NCBI GenBank assembly: GCA_026990095.1
Contig: JALSIL010000465.1
Coordinates: 1-11,991, forward strand
Direction of reading: 5' to 3'
DNA length: 11,991 nucleotides
Source: Lysobacterales bacterium
GTDB lineage: Bacteria; Pseudomonadota; Gammaproteobacteria; Xanthomonadales; Marinicellaceae
This document shows, piece after piece, positions 6,897-11,991 of this stretch (position 1 is the first letter of the stretch; every line of letters begins with the position of its first letter). A program made the translations under genes and the position numbers. The notes beneath the pieces are model-generated. The model made no database searches. It saw only the letters and a list, made by a program, of their open reading frames with translations, and was not told the origin of the DNA.

Positions 6897-7832
6897 GGGT
6901 TTTTTATAGCTTCTTTTATGGGTGAGTGCGTCAAATACATCTGCAAGAGCGACAATACGACCAAATACATGTATTTCCTCTCCGGCAAGACCCTGTGGAT
7001 AACCTGAGCCATCCCACTTTTCATGGTGTTGGGATGCGATAATTGCCGCCCCTTTTATGAACTTTCTATTCGAATGCTTTAAGAATCGACTCGCTAGGGT
7101 GGTATGAGTCATCATGATTTTTCTTTGTTCTGAATCGAGTGAGTTGGAAGAGTGTAAAATATCTAACGGTATGGCAATCTTACCAATGTCATGCATTGGA
7201 GCCGCGTGGTAAATAATATTCTCTTCTTCTTGAGAAATACTGGGATGGTATTTGGCTAGTAGCTTAGACAGTCTCGCAACCCTTTTAAGGTGCAGTCCAG
7301 TTTCATCTGAGGTCACTTCCATAAGTTCGGTTAAAATGGCAATCATTTCTTTTTGATTCATTTCAATTTCTGAACTCAATCGACTTTCCTTGTTTATCAA
7401 TTCTGTTTCAAGGGATAGGTTTTTCTGCTTTAACTTGAGTCTTGCTGTATAGAGCTGTAATTGAGTGTTTACCCTCGCTAAGAGCTCTTCAGCATGAAAG
7501 GGTTTAGAGATATAATCGTTGCCTCCGACTTTAAAGGCTTTACTTATTGCATCAATATCCGTGCGTGCGGTTAAAAATATGATGGGAATATCTTTAATTC
7601 TGTTGTCTTCTTTGATTAATCGACAGACTTCAAAACCATCAAGTTCTGGCATCATAACATCGAGAAGTATAAGGTCATAGTGATTTTTTTTGATTAATTC
7701 AATCGCCTCTTTGCCATTGAGTGCAAAAGAAAAGTCATAACTCTTTTCTTTCAAAATATTCATCACTACTTGAATATTTTCAGAAATGTCATCGACTATT
7801 AATATTTGATAGTTTAATTGCATTTGTTTCAC
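6894..7832 (-). CDS. HD-GYP response regulator (probable c-di-GMP phosphodiesterase), ended by an in-frame TGA
   Basis: Receiver domain (about residues 8-122 counting from the GTG) with Asp14/Asp15, acceptor Asp58 and Lys110, a helical linker, then HD-GYP (about 160 onward). The metal-site residues are present: Glu177, His181, His214-Asp215, His243, His269-His270, Asp298; the GYP motif is at 277-279. The family hydrolyses cyclic di-GMP in the cytoplasm. The frame stops with TGA at 6894-6896 after RSYKKP, where relatives have Trp, and continues 38 more family-like codons to TAG at 6777. GTG 7832 is chosen because AAGGAAG ends 4 nt before it; a TTG at 7835 is too close and ATG 7823 rather far. 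The catalytic core survives, so the product may still work, but the last helices are lost. It probably receives phosphate from the adjacent hybrid kinase. Confidence 0.85.
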   Translation of the reverse strand: MKQMQLNYQILIVDDISENIQVVMNILKEKSYDFSFALNGKEAIELIKKNHYDLILLDVMMPELDGFEVCRLIKEDNRIKDIPIIFLTARTDIDAISKAFKVGGNDYISKPFHAEELLARVNTQLQLYTARLKLKQKNLSLETELINKESRLSSEIEMNQKEMIAILTELMEVTSDETGLHLKRVARLSKLLAKYHPSISQEEENIIYHAAPMHDIGKIAIPLDILHSSNSLDSEQRKIMMTHTTLASRFLKHSNRKFIKGAAIIASQHHEKWDGSGYPQGLAGEEIHVFGRIVALADVFDALTHKRSYKKP

Positions 7833-7836
7833 CAAA

Positions 7837-7843
7837 CTTCCTT
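7837..7843 (-). promoter_or_regulatory. Ribosome binding site that decides the HD-GYP start
   Basis: AAGGAAG on the minus strand ends 4 nt before GTG 7832. Its upstream half overlaps the TTATA direct repeat flanking the palindromic element, so the element sits immediately in front of the ribosome binding site. Confidence 0.55.
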
Positions 7844-8014
7844 ATACCCAAATCCCAATATAGAATCGCAATAAAGAGTGCAAGCAATTGATGTGCATAA
7901 GGAATTGACAAAAACTAAATTTACCTGATTGGTGATTAAGTTTTTTGGCGATTTCTTAGGTGCATTAAAGGGTTGTGTTCTCATTGTGATTTCTATATCG
8001 GGATTTGGGTTATA
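7842..8014. mobile_element. MITE-like palindromic element with 5-bp direct repeats
   Basis: CCCAAATCCCAATATAGAA (7847-7865) is matched in inverted orientation at 7991-8009 with one mismatch in 19. Exactly outside both ends stands TTATA (7842-7846 and 8010-8014) in direct orientation, as a target-site duplication. The 163-bp interior is an imperfect palindrome along much of its length: arms continue with a TCGCAATAA/TCACAATGA pair, then TAAG and CAAAAA blocks, to a centre near 7928 (ACC-TGATT-GGT). It carries no open reading frame of note. This is the form of a non-autonomous miniature inverted-repeat element; the mobilising transposase family is unknown to me. It fills most of the gap between algC and the HD-GYP gene, and no second copy is in the window. 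Confidence 0.75.
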
Positions 8015-8073
8015 AATAAAGTTAACTATTCAACTCATTACATAATAGCATAAACCACTCTACAAGTGTACTT

Positions 8074-10419
8074 TTAAAATGGAAGCGACAAGCTGTCATC
8101 TACTGCCAAAATTTGAATTCTAAACTCTTCTTTGATTTTTTCAAGTGCAGCTTCATTGTCGGCATCAAAGCGTAAGACTAAGCAAGGTGTTGTGTTTGAA
8201 CACCTAATTAAGCCCCAACCATCTGCAAAGTCAGCTCTTATGCCGTCAATTGTTGTAATATTGGCATCTGGAAATTGCGCAGCTTTCTGAAACTTATCCA
8301 TAAAGGCATAATTCTCGCCTTCCTTTGTATGACACTTAAGTTCTGGCGTGCTAACACTATTGGGCAATTCTGCAAATATTTCATCTGCTGGACGCTCTTG
8401 GTGGTCAATTATTTCAAGTAATCGAGCGGCAGCATAAATGCCATCGTCAAAGCCGAACCAGCGTTCATTGAAGAAGAAATGCCCACTCATTTCGCCAGCA
8501 AGAGCGGCGTTGGTTTCTTTTATTTTGGCTTTGATAAAAGAATGTCCTGTTTTCCAAATGATTGGTAATCCACCATTTTTAACGATTTCTTTGGGTAAGT
8601 GCCCCGTGCATTTTACATCGAAGACAATACTGGCACCCGGTTGACGAGTTAAAACATCTTGAGCATAAAGCATAAGAACTCTATCAGGGTAGATAATTTC
8701 TCCTTTATTGGTAACAACACCAAGGCGATCAGCATCTCCATCAAAGGCAATGCCTAAATCTGCACCTGTTGCCTTAACTGTTGTAATAAGGTCTGCAAGA
8801 TTTTCTGGAACACTGGGATCAGGGTGATGATTAGGGAAACTGCCATCAACTTCACAATGCAATTGTACTACTTCACACCCAATCTCTTCGAGTAATTGTG
8901 GACCAATTTCTCCACCGATTCCGTTGCCGCTGTCAACGACAATTTTTAATTCATTTTCGAGTTGAATATCGGATGAGATATAGTCTATATAATCATCGAT
9001 AATATCCATTTCTTGTTCACTTCCTTCACCGGTGTCAAGTTCATGATTAATGATTGATTTATATAAATCCATTATCTGTTTTCCAGACAATGTTTCACCA
9101 TCAAGCATAATTTTAACCCCATTGTAATTTGGTGGATTATGGCTGCCTGTAAGCATAACTCCTGAGCCTGTTCCTAAATGGTGAGTGGCAAAATAAAGCA
9201 CGCCTGTTGGCACCGCACCAATATTTATAACACTGCAACCGCTTTGGATTAATCCTTCAATTAAGGCTTGCAATAACATTTCACCAGATAATCGACCATC
9301 TCTAGCAACCACAATTTCTGTTTTTCCACGTTTAATGTTTTCTGTACCAATGGCCTGACCAATGAGTCTGACTGCATCCGTGGTGAGTGTTTCATCAACA
9401 ATGCCTCTAATGTCATAGGCTCTAAAAATTGATCTGTCTATTTCAATTTCTTTATCTTGTTTTTTGTTAATCTTCATTGCATCTTCATTGTGTTTTTCTA
9501 TCGTTTCTTCAATAGTTTGAGGGCTATTAATTTCGGCAATGTGAACGTATTTACTTTGTTCTTTGCGTTTTAGTTTTTGTTGTTTTATTTTCTTGATAGT
9601 CAATAAGCTCATACCTGCCAATAAAAGAATTGAGGAAAGTAAGCCAATTATTGCCGATAAAGTAGTTATGCCTTTAAATAGGAAAAAAGAAGGGCTATAG
9701 GCCGATTCAACACTAAAGTAACTGTTGGCTATAGCGGTAGAATTAAGTGGCGATAAATTTTTTGCATTCTTTACACCCCAAGTTTTTAAGTTGACAAGAC
9801 TATAGCTGCCTGATTTTTGAATGAGTTCAATCTTACCTTCAGTTAATTTTTTATTAGCTAAACCTTTAAATAGAATTTGCGCTGGTAAGCTGATAACCAG
9901 GTATTTATCGGTTGTGTTGTCTATGATATAGACATAATTAAGGTATTGATTTTTTCGCCCAAACAAATGTATTTCAGCTATTGGATTACTCTTGTCTTTT
10001 TTGGTTTTCTTGAGCATGTCTAAGGTGGCATAATTTATACCTGGAAAATCTTGAGGTTCTATAAATTTTAAATCTTGCTCCGTTATTGTGACGCGTAAGG
10101 CGTTGGGCAATGCTTTTTTTATTTCATTGATTATTTCCGTATTATCTTTTTTGTTTATGTAAGAAAGTTGTCGCAATGCAATTTCATCAACCTCTTTTTT
10201 GCTTTTTGAAAAGTTGTTTTGGATGATGTTAATAATTTCAGAAGAAAAGTTATTTAGTGTCGACTTGATTTTCTCCTCTTTAAATATGTTTAATAAAGTC
10301 ATTGAAAAGAGAACCGTTAATACCAAGGCTATAATTATAAATATAGAGCTTAAAACAGTGCTTGTTAAATTGCTTGTAAAGAAGCCTCTTTGTTTATTCG
10401 TTTTATATACTCGAGTCAT
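8074..10419 (-). CDS. algC: Phosphomannomutase/phosphoglucomutase with membrane-anchored N-terminal extension (AlgC type)
   Basis: The C-terminal part (about residues 328-781) is a full alpha-D-phosphohexomutase. It interconverts hexose 6- and 1-phosphates (mannose, glucose) for LPS and exopolysaccharide precursors. Motifs: TGSHNP with catalytic phosphoserine Ser426, metal-binding DGDADR (560-565), sugar-binding GEMSGH (642-647) and the phosphate loop RCSNTTP (739-745). The first about 327 residues are an extra module: membrane helix about 21-46, an extracytoplasmic domain about 47-245, a second helix about 246-275 and a charged cytoplasmic linker. A similar long form is annotated in Pseudomonas. 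The ATG at 10419 has AGGA 8 nt upstream and lies 26 nt after the dut stop, so dut-algC is an operon. The extension may tether or regulate the enzyme; its role is not evident. Confidence 0.92.
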   Translation of the reverse strand: MTRVYKTNKQRGFFTSNLTSTVLSSIFIIIALVLTVLFSMTLLNIFKEEKIKSTLNNFSSEIINIIQNNFSKSKKEVDEIALRQLSYINKKDNTEIINEIKKALPNALRVTITEQDLKFIEPQDFPGINYATLDMLKKTKKDKSNPIAEIHLFGRKNQYLNYVYIIDNTTDKYLVISLPAQILFKGLANKKLTEGKIELIQKSGSYSLVNLKTWGVKNAKNLSPLNSTAIANSYFSVESAYSPSFFLFKGITTLSAIIGLLSSILLLAGMSLLTIKKIKQQKLKRKEQSKYVHIAEINSPQTIEETIEKHNEDAMKINKKQDKEIEIDRSIFRAYDIRGIVDETLTTDAVRLIGQAIGTENIKRGKTEIVVARDGRLSGEMLLQALIEGLIQSGCSVINIGAVPTGVLYFATHHLGTGSGVMLTGSHNPPNYNGVKIMLDGETLSGKQIMDLYKSIINHELDTGEGSEQEMDIIDDYIDYISSDIQLENELKIVVDSGNGIGGEIGPQLLEEIGCEVVQLHCEVDGSFPNHHPDPSVPENLADLITTVKATGADLGIAFDGDADRLGVVTNKGEIIYPDRVLMLYAQDVLTRQPGASIVFDVKCTGHLPKEIVKNGGLPIIWKTGHSFIKAKIKETNAALAGEMSGHFFFNERWFGFDDGIYAAARLLEIIDHQERPADEIFAELPNSVSTPELKCHTKEGENYAFMDKFQKAAQFPDANITTIDGIRADFADGWGLIRCSNTTPCLVLRFDADNEAALEKIKEEFRIQILAVDDSLSLPF

Positions 10420-10445
10420 TCATTTCATCCTTATTTTATTATTGA

Positions 10446-10898
10446 TTATTTACCCGAATGACCAAAACCACCTTCACCTCTATCCGTTTGTGTGAAAGTT
10501 TCGACAACTTTGAATTGTGCTTGAATGACAGGAACAATGACAAGTTGTGCAACTCTATCTCCCCGTTGAATGGTGTAGTCTTTTTTGCTTCTATTCCAGC
10601 ACGAAACAAACAACTCACCTTGATAGTCAGAATCAATTAATCCCACGAGGTTTCCTAAAACCAAACCATGCTTGTGGCCCAAGCCAGAACGAGGCAATAT
10701 AATGGCAGCAAGGTTGTTGTCTTTTATGTAAATAGATACCCCAGTTGGAATGAGTTTAGTTTCATTTGCTTGGATTGTAAGAGGTTGAGTTAAACAGGCT
10801 CTTAAATCCATTCCCGCAGATCCCTTTGTTGCGTGGTGAGGCAACCCAAATTCTTCAATAAAGGTTTTGTTAATTATTCTGATTTCTATTTCTTTCAA
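10446..10898 (-). CDS. dut: Deoxyuridine 5'-triphosphate nucleotidohydrolase (dUTPase)
   Basis: The 150-residue protein hydrolyses dUTP to dUMP and pyrophosphate, keeping uracil out of DNA and supplying dTMP synthesis; it acts as a cytoplasmic homotrimer. All five dUTPase motifs are present: [32 protein letters not shown] with the catalytic Asp, RGDRVAQLV, and the C-terminal [10 protein letters not shown]. Length matches the bacterial family. The start must be TTG at 10898: a TAA stop lies three codons upstream in frame and the next ATG falls inside motif 1. The N-terminus ([10 protein letters not shown]) aligns with Escherichia coli Dut. No Shine-Dalgarno is apparent, so expression may be modest. 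First gene of the dut-algC pair; coaBC, normally just upstream, is absent. Confidence 0.96.
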   Translation of the reverse strand: MKEIEIRIINKTFIEEFGLPHHATKGSAGMDLRACLTQPLTIQANETKLIPTGVSIYIKDNNLAAIILPRSGLGHKHGLVLGNLVGLIDSDYQGELFVSCWNRSKKDYTIQRGDRVAQLVIVPVIQAQFKVVETFTQTDRGEGGFGHSGK

Positions 10899-10984
10899 TT
10901 CGAGTTATTTTTGGTTAATCGCAATAATTTTAAACCATTCACGTGGCTTTCACTAGTTCTTATGGCAAATTTCTTACAAGTACC

Positions 10985-11007
10985 TCAGCATTTTGCTGAT
11001 ATAAAAT
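10985..11007 (+). promoter_or_regulatory. Candidate radC promoter with overlapping dyad
   Basis: TGATATAAA (10997-11005) is an extended -10 pattern about 43 bp before the radC ATG. A perfect dyad TCAGCA-TTT-TGCTGA (10985-10999) sits directly on its upstream edge and could be an operator. No good -35 is visible. Confidence 0.35.
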
Positions 11008-11048
11008 GTATTTAAAATCAGTAAAATAGGTTGTTTTGGAAGAGTGAC

Positions 11049-11723
11049 ATGGGAATTAATGAATGGCCAAAATCTGAGCAGCCAAGAGAAAAGTTGATGC
11101 AATATGGTGTTTCTAGCTTAAGTAATGCGGAATTATTAGCTATATTTTTAAGAACAGGCATTAAAGGCAAATCTGCTATAGAGTTGGCCCAAGAGTTATT
11201 GCACCGCTTTGGAGGTATCAGTCAGATATTGGAGGCTGATTTACAGTCATTCACCCAAGTTAAAGGAATGGGGAGTGCCAAATATTGTCAGCTTAAAGCC
11301 ACAATAGAATTAGTCACCCGTCACTTCAATGGCAAGGTTGAAGAAGCACATAGCTATAACAATCAAGAGGTCGTTACCAAGTTTTTATTGTGTCATTTTT
11401 TTAACTTTAAGCACGAAGTATTCGCCTGCATGTTTCTTGACAATAAGAATAAGTTAATCAAGATTGAAAACTTGTTTGTTGGAACAATTAATCAAGCTCA
11501 GGTTTATCCAAGGGTTGTTGCACAATCCTGTTTGAAAAATAATGCCGCTGCCGTTATTCTTGCTCATAATCACCCCTCGGGAAATATTAAAGCAAGTCAG
11601 TCAGATATTGACATCACTAAAAAATTAATGCAGACGTTGAAATTAATTGATGTGAGGGTTTTAGATCATTTTATTATTGGAAATAATGACGTGATGTCAA
11701 TGGCTCAATACGGTCTAATGTGA
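11049..11723 (+). CDS. radC: RadC family JAB-domain protein (UPF0758)
   Basis: The 224-residue protein has an N-terminal RadC segment with WPKSEQPREKL and LSNAELLAIFLRTG, a helix-hairpin-helix-like region (about 66-82, VKGMGSAKY), then the JAB/MPN domain with Glu123 and the metal motif HNHPSG (His173, His175) plus Ser183 and Asp186. This is the full JAMM ligand set. The Escherichia coli member was once thought a recombination-repair gene, but that role was not confirmed, and the activity is uncertain. ATG 11049 is preferred over an in-frame TTG at 11031: GGAAG lies at suitable distance before it and the resulting N-terminus matches the family. It ends in TGA, evidence that TGA is a true stop here. 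It is divergent from dut. Confidence 0.94.
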   Translation: MGINEWPKSEQPREKLMQYGVSSLSNAELLAIFLRTGIKGKSAIELAQELLHRFGGISQILEADLQSFTQVKGMGSAKYCQLKATIELVTRHFNGKVEEAHSYNNQEVVTKFLLCHFFNFKHEVFACMFLDNKNKLIKIENLFVGTINQAQVYPRVVAQSCLKNNAAAVILAHNHPSGNIKASQSDIDITKKLMQTLKLIDVRVLDHFIIGNNDVMSMAQYGLM

Positions 11724-11725
11724 AT

Positions 11726-11779
11726 CTATTTCACCGTTTTGCATGAATCAGAAACATAGCTTTACCCGACGTGAAATAG
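11726..11779. repeat. Inverted repeat downstream of radC
   Basis: CTATTTCAC (11726-11734) and GTGAAATAG (11771-11779) are perfect inverted 9-mers separated by 36 nt, starting 2 bp after the radC stop. No T-run follows, so a terminator call is not justified; it may be an mRNA end structure. Confidence 0.4.
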
Positions 11780-11851
11780 GCTTGATAAGTAGGGTTTGTG
11801 GCAATGCAGAGATTTCATTTTAATTTATTGCATTTAATCTGTATTTTAATC

Positions 11852-11881
11852 TGGTATTATATTAAACTACCAAAGTTGGTA
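11852..11881 (+). promoter_or_regulatory. Candidate promoter with palindromic operator before the last gene
   Basis: TGGTATTAT (11852-11860) fits an extended -10. Directly downstream, where transcription should start, is a perfect dyad TACCAA-AG-TTGGTA (11868-11881), 30 bp before the GTG at 11912. The position suits repressor binding. The factor is unknown. The remaining 11724-11911 shows no gene. Confidence 0.4.
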
Positions 11882-11911
11882 AGAGTATAATTAAAAAGGT
11901 AAGAACGAATA

Positions 11912-11991
11912 GTGACATATCAAATCAAAGCGGCGGCTTTAGTTGAAAAAGGTAAGTTTAAGCGTGCTGTAAAGCTAATGACAAAGTCGAT
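11912..11991 (+). CDS. Start of an incomplete protein with a TPR-like N-terminus
   Basis: A frame opens at GTG 11912 and runs off the window after 26 complete codons. A TAA lies four codons upstream, so GTG, or the ATG at 11978, must be the start. AAGG at 11896-11899 is the only Shine-Dalgarno-like sequence, rather far away (12 nt). The visible residues, with AAALVEKGKFKRAV, have the Ala/Gly/Ala spacing of a tetratricopeptide helix pair and no signal peptide. Too little is present for a name. Confidence 0.5.
   Translation, partial: MTYQIKAAALVEKGKFKRAVKLMTKS

Noticed and set aside
6830..7024. Minus-strand open frame of 64 codons next to the HD-GYP stop, which might suggest a frameshift
   Set aside because: The conserved tail (GKHFDP) is in the original HD-GYP frame. 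This open frame is another reading frame and does not give family sequence, so a nonsense change rather than a frameshift explains the gene.
8016..8073. Terminator for dut-algC
   Set aside because: Only 4-bp arms and no T-run are visible between the algC stop and the palindromic element.
10199..10495. Plus-strand open frame of 98 codons
   Set aside because: It is antisense to the algC membrane segment and the dut end, both strongly supported; its hydrophobic composition comes from the opposite strand.

Overview
The window is AT-rich chromosomal DNA from a gammaproteobacterium. The best clue is the right-hand part, where radC lies next to dut and an algC-type phosphomannomutase gene carrying a long membrane-anchored N-terminal extension. 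That neighbourhood is known from Pseudomonas and relatives (radC, coaBC, dut, algC). A low-GC marine lineage such as Marinicella would fit the base composition and the secreted-protein style, but this is only a guess. RadC ends in TGA and tryptophan is encoded by TGG, so the code is the standard bacterial one.

Layout from left to right. Positions 1-1016 (minus) hold an exported protein of unknown function, cut by the window edge. A divergent control region (1017-1195) carries six TTGCAA palindromes, four of them in a 12-bp tandem array. Next come a DUF6502-family helix-turn-helix protein (1196-2044) and, 48 bp further on, a secreted acidic protein with three 104-residue repeats (2093-3718). 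These two look like one transcription unit under an autoregulated and perhaps leaderless promoter. A convergent intergenic stretch (3719-4039) holds a long three-tier stem and a terminator-like hairpin.

On the minus strand, read right to left, follow dut (10898-10446), algC (10419-8074), a 163-bp palindromic insertion with 5-bp direct repeats (MITE-like, 7847-8009), an HD-GYP response regulator (7832-6894) and a BvgS-type hybrid histidine kinase (6805-4040). The HD-GYP gene stops at a TGA exactly where the family has tryptophan. The same frame then continues for 38 recognisable HD-GYP codons to a TAG that overlaps the kinase start by 29 nt. The two genes would form a phosphorelay to cyclic-di-GMP breakdown. 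At the right end, radC (11049-11723) is transcribed divergently from dut, and an incomplete gene with a TPR-like start begins at 11912.

The observations most worth following are the UGA-for-Trp interruption of the HD-GYP gene, the palindromic element with target-site duplication directly in front of that gene, and the DUF6502/secreted-repeat-protein module with its TTGCAA array.
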